A DNA stretch of 64,000 bases from Serinicoccus kebangsaanensis (GTDB lineage: Bacteria > Actinomycetota > Actinomycetes > Actinomycetales > Dermatophilaceae): NCBI RefSeq assembly GCF_008919445.1, contig NZ_VSLG01000009.1, positions 1 through 64,000 on the forward strand, in the 5' to 3' direction. Positions 1-10,212 of this stretch are shown one piece after another. Every line of letters starts with the position of its first letter. The first letter of the stretch is position 1. Below the pieces are notes generated by a model, which had not been told where the DNA came from, ran no database searches, and saw nothing but the letters and a program-made list of their open reading frames with translations. The position numbers and the translations under genes were made by a program.

Positions 1-113
1 CCGACGGCTCGGCCACAAGCCTCCCACCAACCCGCACGAGTCGAGAGTGAGACCTGCACCCCCATTAGGCTGGTGCGTCGGGGGATTTTCGAGGTCGAGT
101 GCGAGGAGATCCG

Positions 114-1298
114 GTGCAACGGGACGTGCGCGGTTCGGTGGCCGCGGTGCTGGTGGTCTTCGCCAGCTCCGGGTATGTCATGGGTCAGGCACTGGCCCGC
201 GTGCCCGCCGTGCGCGACCACCTGGGCGCGGACAAGGCGCAGCTCGGTCTGGTGCTCATGGGGATGGGTCTGGGCTCGCTGCTCGCCATGCCGTTCACCG
301 GGCGGCTGGTCGACCGGTGGGGATCGCGCCGGGTGGTGCTGGCCACGGTGCTGCTCGCCTGTCTCGGCTGGGGCGCCGTCGCGGTGGCGCCGTCGGTGCC
401 GGTCGTGCTCGGCATCCTGGTGCTCACCGGGATGAACGTCGGCGTGTGGGACGTCGCGATGAACATCCAGGGGACGCACGTCGAGCAGGCGCGGGGACGC
501 TCGCTCATGCCCTACTTCCACGCCGCCTTCTCCGGTGGGGCCGTGCTCGGGGCGGGCTCCGGGGCGCTCGCGGCGTGGCTCGGGATCGGTCTCGGGCAGC
601 TGCCCGTGCTGGCCGCGGTGGCGGCGGCCGCCGGTGTCTGGGGGGCGATGAGGTTCGTGCCGGAGGTCACCCAGCAGGAGCCTGGGCAGGACCAGGAGGA
701 GCCGGTCGCCCGCCGCGGCATCACCCGTGCCGAGATCGGCATCGGGGTGATCTGCCTGGCCGGAGCCCTGGCCGAGGGCTCGGCCAACGACTGGCTGGCC
801 CTGCTGCTGGTCGACGTGCACGGGGCACCGGCCGCCTTCGGCGCGTTGGCGCTGACCGCCTTCAACCTGACGATGACGATCGGGCGGCTCGCCGGAGGGC
901 CGGCCATCGACCGCTTCGGCCGGGCCACCGTGATCCGGGTGGGCGGCCTGCTCGCGGCGGCGGCGATCCTGCTGGTGACGCTGACCAGCTCGCTGGTGCT
1001 GGCACTGGCCGGGGGACTGCTGTGGGGGCTGGGCGTGGCCACCATCTTCCCCGCGGCGATCTCGGCCGCGGGGGAGGTGCCCGGGCGGGGGAACCGGGCG
1101 ATCACCTCGGTCTCCACCATCGCCTACGGCGCGTTCCTCTTCGGTGCGCCCACCATCGGGGTGCTGGCCGAGGCCGTCGGGCTGGACCGGGCCCTCTTCC
1201 TCGTGGTCGGCTTCCTCGGGCTGCTGCTCGTGCTCTCCCCGGTCATGCGGGAGAAAAGCGCTGGCCGCCCCGGGCGCTCTGCCCTCACCCTGGGGTGA
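114..1298 (+). CDS. MFS transporter
   Basis: A 394-residue major facilitator superfamily permease, probably a proton-coupled exporter in the cytoplasmic membrane; the substrate cannot be read from sequence. There are about twelve hydrophobic segments. The loop between the second and third carries the family motif A (GRLVDRWGSRR). The centre is a charged cytoplasmic loop around QEPGQDQEEP, which separates two six-helix halves. I chose the GTG at 114 because GAGGAG lies about 5 nt upstream; a GTG at 99 is in frame but lacks such a site. The stop overlaps the ATG of the downstream acetyltransferase (TGATG), so the two are cotranscribed. Confidence 0.85.
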   Translation: MQRDVRGSVAAVLVVFASSGYVMGQALARVPAVRDHLGADKAQLGLVLMGMGLGSLLAMPFTGRLVDRWGSRRVVLATVLLACLGWGAVAVAPSVPVVLGILVLTGMNVGVWDVAMNIQGTHVEQARGRSLMPYFHAAFSGGAVLGAGSGALAAWLGIGLGQLPVLAAVAAAAGVWGAMRFVPEVTQQEPGQDQEEPVARRGITRAEIGIGVICLAGALAEGSANDWLALLLVDVHGAPAAFGALALTAFNLTMTIGRLAGGPAIDRFGRATVIRVGGLLAAAAILLVTLTSSLVLALAGGLLWGLGVATIFPAAISAAGEVPGRGNRAITSVSTIAYGAFLFGAPTIGVLAEAVGLDRALFLVVGFLGLLLVLSPVMREKSAGRPGRSALTLG

Positions 1299-1804
1299 TG
1301 CTCACGCTGCGCCCGCCGACGTCCCAGGACGAGCGAGCCCTGCGCGGCCTGCACGAGCAGCTGGCCGCGGAGGGTTTCGACTTCCTGCTCGCCGACGGCA
1401 GCTGGGCGCAGGTCCTGGCGCAGATCGAGCGGGAGGCCGCCGGTGAGGGGCTGCCGGAGGGCCGGGTCCGGGCCGACTTCCTCGTGGCCGAGGTCGACGG
1501 CACACCGGTCGGACGGGTCTCAATCCGGCACGAGCTGACGCCCTTCCTGCGCGAGGTCGGCGGGCACGTCGGGTATGCCGTCGCCCCGCAGCACCGGGGG
1601 CGCGGCCACGCCACCGAGATCCTGCGGCAGTCGGTCGCCCGGCTCCGGGGGCTCGGCGTGGACCCGGTCCTGGTGACCTGCGACGACGACAACCTCGCCT
1701 CCGCCACGGTGATCGAGCGGTGCGGCGGGGTGCTCGAGGACGTGCGGGTCCCGCCCGGGGGCGGCACCGCCAAGCGCCGCTACTGGATCGCCACCTCCCC
1801 CTGA
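1298..1804 (+). CDS. GNAT family N-acetyltransferase
   Basis: A 168-residue acetyl-CoA-dependent N-acyltransferase of the GNAT fold. The acetyl-CoA pyrophosphate-binding motif A is seen as YAVAPQHRGRGHATEIL around residues 93-109. It is followed by the typical beta-strand and the Asn-containing helix (DDDNLASATVIERCGG), where the motif N-x-A-S places the substrate. Length is normal for the family. The start codon overlaps the stop of the MFS gene, so it is the second gene of a two-gene unit. Resistance or detoxification would fit an efflux partner, but the substrate is unknown. Confidence 0.85.
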   Translation: MLTLRPPTSQDERALRGLHEQLAAEGFDFLLADGSWAQVLAQIEREAAGEGLPEGRVRADFLVAEVDGTPVGRVSIRHELTPFLREVGGHVGYAVAPQHRGRGHATEILRQSVARLRGLGVDPVLVTCDDDNLASATVIERCGGVLEDVRVPPGGGTAKRRYWIATSP

Positions 1805-1858
1805 CGAAGTGGACACAGGAAAGTGGGACCCGCTCCCCAGAAAGCTATGTCCACTTCG
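1805..1858. terminator. 11-bp inverted repeat between convergent genes
   Basis: CGAAGTGGACA (1805-1815) is repeated as its exact reverse complement at 1848-1858. The loop is 32 nt and contains a smaller GGGA/TCCC pairing. It begins directly after the GNAT stop and lies just beyond the end of the convergent menF gene, so a bidirectional terminator is the simplest reading. There is no U-tract. Confidence 0.5.
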
Positions 1859-1872
1859 GGGACTCTGGGGGC

Positions 1873-3213
1873 TCAGTGCCCGTCGAGGCCCAGCGCGTGC
1901 CGCATGGCGGTGAGCTTGACCTCGGTCTCGGCCAGCTCGGCGGCGGGGTCCGAGGCGGCCACGATGCCGCCCCCCGCGAAGAGGCGCATCGAGTGCCGGT
2001 CGTCGGCCAGCTCCCCGCAGCGCAGCGCGATGCCCCAGTCGCCGTCGCCGGAGCCGTCCATCCAGCCGACGGGGCCGGCATACCGACCGCGGTCCATGCC
2101 CTCCAGGTCGCCGATCACCCGGGCGGCCGCAGCCGTCGGCGTCCCGCAGACCGCGGCCGAGGGGTGCAGCGCCGCCGCCAGTCGCAGCGACGTCGCCTCG
2201 CTGTGCATCGTCCCGGTGAGGTCGCTGGCCAGGTGGTAGACGTCGGGGAGCTCCAGCACGTAGGGAGCCTCGGGCACGACCAGGTCGCTGCAGTGCGGGG
2301 CGAGGGCCTCGGCCACCGAGCGCACCGCGAAGTCGTGCTCGTCGACGTCCTTGACGCTGCTGACCAGCCGGAGCCGCGGGTCGACGGGGTGCGCCGGGTC
2401 GACCGACGAGCCCGGGGCGTCGACGTTCTCCGGCGCGGGTATGCCGTTCGGCCGGCGGATGGTCCCGGCCAGCACCCGGGAGCGCACCCGACCGCCCTGC
2501 AGGCGGACCAGCATCTCGGGCGTGGCGCCCACCAGGCCGGCGACCGCGAAGGTCCAGGTGGCGGCATACCTCTTCTCCAGGCGCTCGAGCACGGGGGCGA
2601 GCCGCACCACCTGCCCCTCCCGGTGGCGCACCAGCACGTCGCGGGCGAGGACCACCTTGTCCACCTCGCCGCGGTCGATGCGTCCGACCGCGCGGGCCAC
2701 GACCTCGGGCCACGCGGTGGCGGACACGGCCCCGTCGGCCTCGACCAGCGGGTCGAGGACCTCGATGTCCGCGTTGCTCCGGCCGAGGAGCTCGGCCGGG
2801 TGCTCGGTGGGCCACGCCTCGTCCTCCTCGACCACCTGGGTGATCCACGCCAGGCCGTCCCGTCGCCCGATGACGACACGAGGGACGGTCAGCACGCTGG
2901 CGTCCTCGGAGTCGGGGGAGAAGGTGAAGGACCCGAAGGTCACCAGACCGGTGCCCGGGAGCCGCACCTCGTCCTCGACCTCGGCGCGGGAGCGCACGTC
3001 GGTCCACCACCGCTCCGCGTCGGCGAAGCGGTCCGGCCCGGTGGTGCTGACGCCGGCGACCCTGCCCCACCCGACCAGGCCGTCCCCCTCGCGCAGCCAG
3101 GCGACGACGTCCCGCGGGTCGATCTCGTCGGGGACGCGCGTCAGCAGGTCGCCGGGGGCGTCGACCGCGAGGGTGCGGGCGCGCAATCGGGGAACGGAGC
3201 AGGTCACGGCCAC
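1873..3213 (-). CDS. menF: isochorismate synthase (chorismate-binding enzyme)
   Basis: Isomerises chorismate to isochorismate, the entry step of menaquinone synthesis. The C-terminal two thirds is the chorismate-binding domain: [33 protein letters not shown], the [10 protein letters not shown] helix, and [20 protein letters not shown] followed by [15 protein letters not shown]. About 446 residues, as usual for MenF/DhbC/EntC proteins. MenF rather than a siderophore enzyme is inferred from the divergent menG next door. No Shine-Dalgarno site is seen. The GTG at 3213 lies 8 nt after a perfect TAnnnT element (TACAGT), so I read it as a leaderless start; a GTG at 3207 is an alternative. Confidence 0.85.
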   Translation of the reverse strand: MAVTCSVPRLRARTLAVDAPGDLLTRVPDEIDPRDVVAWLREGDGLVGWGRVAGVSTTGPDRFADAERWWTDVRSRAEVEDEVRLPGTGLVTFGSFTFSPDSEDASVLTVPRVVIGRRDGLAWITQVVEEDEAWPTEHPAELLGRSNADIEVLDPLVEADGAVSATAWPEVVARAVGRIDRGEVDKVVLARDVLVRHREGQVVRLAPVLERLEKRYAATWTFAVAGLVGATPEMLVRLQGGRVRSRVLAGTIRRPNGIPAPENVDAPGSSVDPAHPVDPRLRLVSSVKDVDEHDFAVRSVAEALAPHCSDLVVPEAPYVLELPDVYHLASDLTGTMHSEATSLRLAAALHPSAAVCGTPTAAAARVIGDLEGMDRGRYAGPVGWMDGSGDGDWGIALRCGELADDRHSMRLFAGGGIVAASDPAAELAETEVKLTAMRHALGLDGH

Positions 3214-3221
3214 AGCCGACC

Positions 3222-3227
3222 ACTGTA
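3222..3227 (-). promoter_or_regulatory. -10 element of menF
   Basis: TACAGT on the minus strand, 8 nt before the GTG at 3213. A second possible -10, TAGGAC at 3226-3231 on the plus strand, could serve menG, so the two divergent promoters would overlap back to back. Confidence 0.45.
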
Positions 3228-3251
3228 GGACGTGATGCGAGGATGACGTGC

Positions 3252-3953
3252 ATGAGCCCGACACGAGCCGACCTCGACAAGCAGCCGCGCGAGGTGGCCC
3301 GGATGTTCGACGCGGTCGCGCGCAGGTACGACCTCACCAACACGGTGCTCAGCGGGGGGATGGACCACCTGTGGCGGCGGGCGGTGCTCCGGGCGGCGGA
3401 CGTGGAGGATGGCGAGCGGGTGCTCGACGTCGCCGCCGGCACCGGCACCTCCAGCGAGCCGTATGCCGATCGCGGCGTGCTGGTCGTGCCCGCCGACTTC
3501 TCCTACGGGATGCTCGCCGAGGGCTACCGGCGCCGTCCTGACATGCCGTTCACCGCGGCCGACGCGATGCGGCTCCCCTTCGCCGACGACGCCTTCGACG
3601 TGGTGACCATGAGCTTCGGGCTGCGCAACGTCGCCGACGTCGGCACCGCCCTGCGGGAGTTCCTGCGGGTGGTCCGCCCGGGAGGGCGGTTGGTCGTCTG
3701 CGAGTTCAGCCAGCCAGTGGTGCCCGTCTTCTCCACGATCTACCGCAACTACCTCATGCGGGCGCTGCCGAAGGTCGCCCGCCGGGTGAGCTCCAACCCG
3801 GACTCCTACGTCTACCTCGCCGAGTCCATCCGCGCCTGGCCGGCCCAGCAGGCCCTCGCCGAGCGGGTGCGGGAGGCCGGGTGGGAGCGCGTGCGCTGGC
3901 GCAACCTGACCGGCGGGGTCGTCGCGATCCATCACGCCGTGGCGCCCGGCTGA
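3252..3953 (+). CDS. menG: demethylmenaquinone methyltransferase
   Basis: Transfers a methyl group from S-adenosylmethionine to demethylmenaquinone, the last step of menaquinone synthesis. A class I methyltransferase of the UbiE/MenG family. The N-terminal signature [20 protein letters not shown] is followed by the SAM-binding motif [11 protein letters not shown], then [24 protein letters not shown] and the family motif [19 protein letters not shown]. About 233 residues, standard length. I chose the ATG at 3252, which puts the start near the conserved RADLDKQP region; an in-frame ATG lies at 3243. Divergent from menF, consistent with a split menaquinone locus. Confidence 0.92.
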   Translation: MSPTRADLDKQPREVARMFDAVARRYDLTNTVLSGGMDHLWRRAVLRAADVEDGERVLDVAAGTGTSSEPYADRGVLVVPADFSYGMLAEGYRRRPDMPFTAADAMRLPFADDAFDVVTMSFGLRNVADVGTALREFLRVVRPGGRLVVCEFSQPVVPVFSTIYRNYLMRALPKVARRVSSNPDSYVYLAESIRAWPAQQALAERVREAGWERVRWRNLTGGVVAIHHAVAPG

Positions 3954-3970
3954 CGTCTGATGCCCTGGTT

Positions 3971-6900
3971 TCAGTCCGACCCGTAAACGCCACGGGCGAT
4001 CTCCAGAAGCTGTCTGCACGCTTCGAGCTGGGTGGTGTCACCTTCTGGCGCCTGCTCGAGTCCGGGTATGGCGAGGGCGAAGTCCTCGAGGCACCGTGGA
4101 TCGCCGGTGACGAAGTGCGCGTACCCGAGCCGAAGGTGGGCATATCCCGAGTCGTAGGGACGCGAGGACGGGTCGGCCTGGACGAGGGAGACATACTCCT
4201 CGAGGTAGGGCACCACCGGGGTGAGGACTGCTGCTGCTCTCTCGACCTCGTCCCCGCTCTCGACCGCGGCGGCGGCGCTGTTGGCCAGCGCGGTGAGGAC
4301 GGACGTGTAGAGAGGGCTGCGCGGGCCGTAGGTGGCGCGTACGGGACCGACCAGGCGCATCCCGAGGGCAAAGGACTCTGGGCCCGGTTCCGACGCGCGC
4401 TGCATCGCCCACATGAGCTGGATCCCGGCGCGGAGCGTGGACTGGTGTGCAGCACCGAGCGCGGCGTCAGCGGCGGCGTAGGTCTGCTGCAACAGTGCCA
4501 CCGCCTCGGCCGTGCGCCCCGACTCGCTGAGCACCTCGCCCAGCGACGTCTGCAGCCACAGCACCTGCGGATCGGCGTGGCTGCGCACGTCGCGGAGGTC
4601 GCGGAGTGCGTCGTTGAACGCCGCAACCGCCTCATCGGTCCGTCCGGCGCCGTGCAGCGCCATGGCACGCTCGCCGCGCAGCTGGGTGACCGAGGAGGAC
4701 GTGGCGCCCAGCACCGGCGTGAGCCGTGCGACCTCTGCCTCGACGACGGCGAGGGCCACGTCGTGCCGACCGCCCCAGCGGTGCGTCCAGGCGAGATCTG
4801 CCACCGTGGACGCCACGCCGGCAAGGTCGGCGCTGCCAGCCTCGCGCTGGTCGTCGAGCAGCTGTTGCAGCATCGTGGCGGCGGCGTCCGGGCCCTCGGT
4901 GTGGGCCACACTCGTGGCGGCCTCCCGTGTCGCCCGAGCCGTCAGCCAGTGACCTCGCCCCAGCGCCGCAGCGGCCTCCTCGGCGATGACCCGCAGTCTG
5001 GGTGCTGCCACGTGCGGACCCTCGGTGTCGTCCACGAGTCGGGCGACCGCCCGGCGGACATCGAGGGTGAGCGCGTCGTGGGGTCCCAGGGCACGCGTCA
5101 TGTCGGCGATCACGCCCTCGTAGTCGTGCAGTGCCTGGTCGACCCTCCCCTGAGTTGCCAGGAGCGCCGCCCGATCACGGCGTGCCACAAGCGTATCTAG
5201 CCCCTCCCGGCCCGCGCCCAGCTCGCTGCGCCGGACCAGCTCGTCGCGGGTCCGGAGCGCCTCCTCGCCTCGCCCTATTGTGGCCAGCAGGTCGGCATAC
5301 CCGTCGAGTGCCCATCTCGCCTCGGGGTGCAACGGACCGACCCCGTCGTCCACCTCGAGACACAGCGCTTGGTATGACTCGGCGGCCTCGGTGAACCGGC
5401 CGTCCGAGATCGCATAGGACACCACGTGCCGGCGGCTCCACAGGGTGTCGGGGTGCAGCGGACCCAGTACGCGCACGCGACGCTGCAGGACGTGCTCGGA
5501 GAGCGTGCGTGCCTCGTCGCGGGCTCCGGCGTCGCGGAGGGTGTAGCCGAGATTCGCCTGGAGCAGCAACGTCGCCTCGTCGTCGCTGCCGAGGGCCGCC
5601 TCCGCCCGCCGCGCCAGGTCGCGACTGGTCTGGACGGCCTCGTCGACGCGCCCCAGCTCGCTCAGGGCGATCGCTGCGACGTTGGCCGCTCGCAGGGTCC
5701 GCCGGTCGCCCTCGCCGAAGACCGTCGCGGTGTCGCGTTCGAGCTCTTCCAGCTCGTGATGGTGTTGTCCCAGGCGCCCGTCGCCCAGGCTGGCGAAGTA
5801 CTGGTAGCGGGCGTCGAGCAGGTCTGGGTCGCGGGCGGCACGGTCTCGTTCGAGATCGGCGATGAGCGAGACGAGGGTGACTTCGGCGTCGGCCCGGCGT
5901 CCGAGCAGGCGCTGCGCCTGACCGAGGTCTCGGCGCAGTGAGACGCCGTCGTCCGACACGGGATCGAGACGGCTGAGAGCGTGCTCAGCGAGCCTGATCC
6001 GCTCACGTAGCTCGCGCGGGTCCTCACGCAGCAGGCCGAGCAAGGTCAAGGTCGCCGAGGCGATCACGGCGGGGTCGTCGACGAAGCCCTCAGCCGCCAG
6101 GGCCAGCAGCAGCCGGGCGGCGTGCTCTCGTTGCTCGAGGTCGGGCTGGGTCGAGATCCGGCCCACGAGCCGCGTGGCCAGGTGGTTCTTCACGACCCGG
6201 ATCTCGTCCTCGAAGAGGTAGGTACGGTGATCCTCGACGGCGACCTGGAGCTGGTCCGGCTCGGAGAACCGGCGCAGCGTGTCGGTCACGGCGCGAGCCC
6301 AGGCATACGACGTCGAGGCGGTCTCCAGGGAGTCGGCGACCTCCGCGGCGTCCGGCAGCTCCAGTGCCCGCAGGGCCTCGACCATGAGGTCCTGGTTCCA
6401 CAGCGGCGAGCGGCCGGTGGCAGGTTCGAGCACGACGGGTATGCCGAGGGTCGCGACCGCGAGCGCGTGGCGCACCGACTCGGGCAGCTCGATCCAGTGC
6501 TGGCGGTAGAGGCCACGCACGGTGGCGGGCAGGTGGTCGATGTCGGCGGCCGTGAGGCGCAGCTCCCGCTCGCCGAAGCGGCGCCGGACCCGGTCGATCT
6601 GGCAGAACAGCTCGAGGGCGAGGGGGTTGGCGTAGCGCTCCCGGACGAGCCGTTCGGTCTCGTCGTCCACCTGGGGGTAGTAGTGCCGCAGGATGGTCGA
6701 CAGGTCCTCCTCGCGCAGCGGGGCGAGGCTCGCGTCCGCCGGGAAGGGTGAGGGGAGCGGTGTGTCGTCCTCGCTCGAGACCCGCACCAGGTGATCGCCC
6801 AGGTCGTCCCACGCCGCGACGACCTCGGGGCTCTCGCTGAGGTGGCCGGGCCAGCCCGTCGAGATGACCAGCACCGCGCGGTCGGAGGCCACGAGCCGGC

Positions 6901-7714
6901 CCAGCACGTCGACGAGCAGCGGGTCGGCGTCGTGGAGGTCCTCGACCACGAGCACGGCCGGCAGCTCCGGGCGCGCGAGCCGGGTGAGCATCGACACCAC
7001 CTGGTCGCCGATGTCGTCGTGCCGGGGGGTGACCGCCTCGGCGCCCTCGAGCCGGGTACGACGCTCGCTGCGGTCACGCCCCTTGTTCCACGCCCACTCG
7101 CCCACCCAGCGCACGAGTCCCAGCCCCGGCACCGCAGCGCCGAATGCTTCCTGCACCACCGTGTCGGCCAGGTGCATCGCCCCCTCGTCGGCTGCGGCGA
7201 GCGCGAACGCGCGGGCGTCGTCCGTGCCCGTGCCGGTGCGCGGCAGCCGCCGCCAGGCGTCGTCGAGGTAGGGGCCGTGCGCCTCGAGAACGCCGATGTC
7301 CTGGGCCAGGGCGATGGAGGCGACGCCGTGCCGCGACGAACAGCTGATGCCCCACCAGAGGTATCCGGGCAGGCTCCCGGGCTCATGGGTGACCTCGGGG
7401 TTGACCTTCTTGCGCCGGGCCGAGACCTCGGCAGCGTTGACCGCGCTGTCGACGGTGATGTGCGGCGGCCAGTAGTGGGGCGGGGACTGGCTCGCCGCGA
7501 GCGCGGCATACAGCTCGCGCGCGATGCGGGTCTTGCCCCATCCGGAGGGGGCCTCGAGCGACACCCAGCGCGATGGCCCCCCGGCACGCAGTTCCTCGGC
7601 GACGGCCGTGAGCCCGGTGACCAGTGCCTGGCGTTGTACGCCGACGAATCGTGGTTCTGGGCCGCGCGGCGCGTGACCCGACCGATCGGGCTCACCCAGT
7701 GCGCCGCCATCCAC
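3971..7714 (-). CDS. large STAND-like ATPase with C-terminal TPR array
   Basis: A 1247-residue signal-transduction ATPase of unknown trigger. Residues 55-62 (APSGWGKT) form a P-loop, and LPAVLVVEDLHDAD near 251-264 is the Walker B region with the acidic pair. This is followed by a winged-helix-like stretch and, from about residue 560 to the end, helical repeats of the kinesin-light-chain TPR type (LG..HPDTL / GR..EA motifs). The N-terminus goes straight into an FVG-type ATPase start, with no obvious DNA-binding, nuclease, TIR or protease domain. It is flanked by menaquinone genes but in the opposite direction, so it is a single-gene unit. It resembles regulators of the MalT/AfsR type without an output domain, and antiviral STAND proteins. 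Function not assigned. Confidence 0.75.
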   Translation of the reverse strand: MDGGALGEPDRSGHAPRGPEPRFVGVQRQALVTGLTAVAEELRAGGPSRWVSLEAPSGWGKTRIARELYAALAASQSPPHYWPPHITVDSAVNAAEVSARRKKVNPEVTHEPGSLPGYLWWGISCSSRHGVASIALAQDIGVLEAHGPYLDDAWRRLPRTGTGTDDARAFALAAADEGAMHLADTVVQEAFGAAVPGLGLVRWVGEWAWNKGRDRSERRTRLEGAEAVTPRHDDIGDQVVSMLTRLARPELPAVLVVEDLHDADPLLVDVLGRLVASDRAVLVISTGWPGHLSESPEVVAAWDDLGDHLVRVSSEDDTPLPSPFPADASLAPLREEDLSTILRHYYPQVDDETERLVRERYANPLALELFCQIDRVRRRFGERELRLTAADIDHLPATVRGLYRQHWIELPESVRHALAVATLGIPVVLEPATGRSPLWNQDLMVEALRALELPDAAEVADSLETASTSYAWARAVTDTLRRFSEPDQLQVAVEDHRTYLFEDEIRVVKNHLATRLVGRISTQPDLEQREHAARLLLALAAEGFVDDPAVIASATLTLLGLLREDPRELRERIRLAEHALSRLDPVSDDGVSLRRDLGQAQRLLGRRADAEVTLVSLIADLERDRAARDPDLLDARYQYFASLGDGRLGQHHHELEELERDTATVFGEGDRRTLRAANVAAIALSELGRVDEAVQTSRDLARRAEAALGSDDEATLLLQANLGYTLRDAGARDEARTLSEHVLQRRVRVLGPLHPDTLWSRRHVVSYAISDGRFTEAAESYQALCLEVDDGVGPLHPEARWALDGYADLLATIGRGEEALRTRDELVRRSELGAGREGLDTLVARRDRAALLATQGRVDQALHDYEGVIADMTRALGPHDALTLDVRRAVARLVDDTEGPHVAAPRLRVIAEEAAAALGRGHWLTARATREAATSVAHTEGPDAAATMLQQLLDDQREAGSADLAGVASTVADLAWTHRWGGRHDVALAVVEAEVARLTPVLGATSSSVTQLRGERAMALHGAGRTDEAVAAFNDALRDLRDVRSHADPQVLWLQTSLGEVLSESGRTAEAVALLQQTYAAADAALGAAHQSTLRAGIQLMWAMQRASEPGPESFALGMRLVGPVRATYGPRSPLYTSVLTALANSAAAAVESGDEVERAAAVLTPVVPYLEEYVSLVQADPSSRPYDSGYAHLRLGYAHFVTGDPRCLEDFALAIPGLEQAPEGDTTQLEACRQLLEIARGVYGSD

Positions 7715-7720
7715 GGGGTC

Positions 7721-7750
7721 AGTCTAGGGGGCCGGGCGCGACGGTGTCTG
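7721..7750 (-). promoter_or_regulatory. promoter of the STAND-like ATPase gene (leaderless)
   Basis: On the minus strand, CAGACA (7750-7745) and TAGACT (7726-7721) are separated by 18 nt. The -10 ends 6 nt before the GTG at 7714. No Shine-Dalgarno sequence precedes that GTG, so transcription should start at or next to the initiation codon. Confidence 0.55.
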
Positions 7751-7832
7751 GGAATGCCTACGGATATGGGGTGATGTCCATGACCTATTTGCTCTGAGGC
7801 GTCCCTGTGCCGATCTGGCGAAGGCTGCGGCC

Positions 7833-7838
7833 TAGACT
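7833..7838 (+). promoter_or_regulatory. -10 element upstream of the menJ-like gene
   Basis: TAGACT, identical to the -10 of the divergent ATPase gene, 11 nt upstream of the GTG at 7850. It would give an mRNA leader of only a few nucleotides. No convincing -35. Confidence 0.45.
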
Positions 7839-7849
7839 GCGGCGAGTTC

Positions 7850-9178
7850 GTGAACGTTGTCACAAGCGAGGCGTCAACCACCGTGAGTGAGCAGGTCGAG
7901 ACAGCCGACGTGATCGTCGTCGGCGCAGGGCCGGGAGGCTCGAGCACTGCCGCCTACCTCGCCGGTCACGGGCTCGACGTCCTGCTGCTGGAGAAGTCCA
8001 CCTTCCCGCGCGACAAGATCTGCGGGGACGGGCTCACCCCACGGGCGGTCCGCGAGCTGATCCACCTCGGCGTGCCGATCGACGAGGCCGACGGCTGGCA
8101 CCGGACCAAGGGGCTGCGGATCGTCGGCGGGGGCATGCGGCTCGAGCTGGACTGGCCGGGCAACGCCACCTTCCCGCCCTACGGACTGGTCCGCACCCGG
8201 CAGGACCTCGACGAGATCCTCGCCCGGCACGCCGCCTCCCGCGGCGCCACCCTGCTGGAGGGCATCAACGTCCAGTCCCCGGTGCTGGACGAGCGCGGTC
8301 ACATCTGCGGCGTCCGGGCCAAGGTGATGGGACCCGACGGCCGGGCCACCGGTGAGCGACGGGAGTTCCGCGCCCAGGTCGTGGTGGCGGCGGACGGCAA
8401 CTCCAGCAGGCTGTCGCTCGCCATGGACCGCCCCAAGCGGGACGACCGTCCCATGGGGGTGGCGGTGCGGGCCTACTACGAGACGCCGCGGCACGACGAC
8501 GCCTACCTCGAGTCCTGGCTGGAGCTGTGGACCAAGGATGCAGAGGGCAACCGGGACGAGCTGATGCCGGGCTACGGCTGGATCTTCCCGCTCGGTGACG
8601 GCACGGCGAACGTCGGGCTGGGCATCCTGGACACCTCGGACGCCTTCGGCACCTTCGACTACCGCGACGTGATGCGCCGCTGGATCGACACGATGCCCGA
8701 GGGCTGGGGGTTCTCCGAGGACACCCGCCAGGGCGCCATCCGCGGTGCCGCGCTGCCGATGTGCTTCAACCGGCAGCCGCTCTACGACCGGGGGATGCTG
8801 CTCGTCGGTGACGCCGGCGGCATGGTCAACCCGTTCAACGGCGAGGGCATCGCCGAGGCGATGGAGGCCGGTCGGCACGGTGCCGAGGTGATCAGCGCGG
8901 CCCTTGCACGAGCCACGGCGGGGGAGCGCGAGGCGGTCCTGCGCGGCTACACCTCGGCCATGAAGGACGCCCTCGGCGGCTACTACACGCTGGGCCGGGG
9001 TTTCGCCACGCTCATCGGCAAGCCGGAGATCATGAGGCTCGCCGTGAAGTACGGCCTGCCCCGCCGCTCGCTCATGCGGCTGCTGCTCAAGATCATGGCC
9101 AACCTGCCGCAGGAACGCGGCGGCGGGCTGGACGACAGGGTGATCAACGCGCTCAGCAGGATGACCCCTGCCGCATGA
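7850..9178 (+). CDS. geranylgeranyl-reductase family FAD oxidoreductase (MenJ-like)
   Basis: A 442-residue flavoprotein of the geranylgeranyl reductase family. The dinucleotide-binding motif VIVVGAGPGGSS is at residues 21-32. It is followed by LLLEKSTFPRDKICGDGLTPRAV, typical of this family, and the second FAD motif LVGDAGGMVNPFNGEGIAEAMEAG. Actinobacterial relatives (MenJ) saturate the beta-isoprene unit of the menaquinone side chain. That role is inferred from its position between menG/menF and the nuo operon, with a polyprenyl synthase at the operon's end. A GTG at 7883 (VSEQVETADV) is an equally reasonable start, since neither has a strong ribosome-binding site. Confidence 0.82.
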   Translation: MNVVTSEASTTVSEQVETADVIVVGAGPGGSSTAAYLAGHGLDVLLLEKSTFPRDKICGDGLTPRAVRELIHLGVPIDEADGWHRTKGLRIVGGGMRLELDWPGNATFPPYGLVRTRQDLDEILARHAASRGATLLEGINVQSPVLDERGHICGVRAKVMGPDGRATGERREFRAQVVVAADGNSSRLSLAMDRPKRDDRPMGVAVRAYYETPRHDDAYLESWLELWTKDAEGNRDELMPGYGWIFPLGDGTANVGLGILDTSDAFGTFDYRDVMRRWIDTMPEGWGFSEDTRQGAIRGAALPMCFNRQPLYDRGMLLVGDAGGMVNPFNGEGIAEAMEAGRHGAEVISAALARATAGEREAVLRGYTSAMKDALGGYYTLGRGFATLIGKPEIMRLAVKYGLPRRSLMRLLLKIMANLPQERGGGLDDRVINALSRMTPAA

Positions 9179-9266
9179 ACCACCCCGTTGACCCTAGGAT
9201 AAGTAAGCGCGACGCCCCGGCGAGCCCACTGCTGGGCCTGTCCCGAAAGGAGTGCTGACGCAGGAC

Positions 9267-9632
9267 ATGGACTACCACCCGTATCTGCCCGTCGTCTTCT
9301 TCCTCTTCTTCGGCCTCCTCTTCGCCTTCGGGTCCGTCTTCGGTGGGGCGCTGCTCGGCCGGACGACCTACAACCGGGCCAAGGCCGAGGCCTACGAGTG
9401 CGGCATCCAGCCGACGCCCCAGGCGCACGAGGGCGGCCGGGTGCCGGTGAAGTACTACCTGACGGCGATGCTGTTCATCGTCTTCGACGTCGAGGTGCTC
9501 TTCCTCTACCCCTTCGCCGTGGCGTTCGACCAGGTGGGGTTGTTCTCGGTGCTGGCGATGCTGCTCTTCCTCGTCGTCGTCTCGGTGCCCTTCGTCTACG
9601 AGTGGAGCAGGGGCGGACTGGAATGGGACTGA
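9267..9632 (+). CDS. nuoA: NADH-quinone oxidoreductase subunit A
   Basis: Membrane subunit of complex I, first gene of the 14-gene operon. About 121 residues with three transmembrane helices. The conserved family stretch YECGIQPT...[25 protein letters not shown] contains the acidic FDVE motif in helix 2. I chose the ATG at 9267 (MDYHPYLPV). An AAGGAG at 9247-9252 lies 14 nt upstream, rather far, and a GTG at 9252 would overlap that site. The preceding 88 nt contain a possible -10 (TAGGAT, 9195-9200) for the operon. Confidence 0.93.
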   Translation: MDYHPYLPVVFFLFFGLLFAFGSVFGGALLGRTTYNRAKAEAYECGIQPTPQAHEGGRVPVKYYLTAMLFIVFDVEVLFLYPFAVAFDQVGLFSVLAMLLFLVVVSVPFVYEWSRGGLEWD

Positions 9633-9657
9633 CGTTCAAGAGAGTGGTGAGTTGACG

Positions 9658-10208
<551 letters not shown>

Positions 10209-10212
<4 letters not shown>

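Noticed and set aside
47-1804. One long 585-codon frame covering the MFS and GNAT region
   Set aside because: Only its last 168 codons (from 1298) encode a recognisable protein. The upstream part is an Arg/Gly-rich out-of-frame shadow of the MFS gene.
3971-7714. LuxR/MalT- or SARP-type transcription activator
   Set aside because: No C-terminal LuxR helix-turn-helix and no N-terminal winged helix could be recognised; only ATPase and TPR parts are visible.
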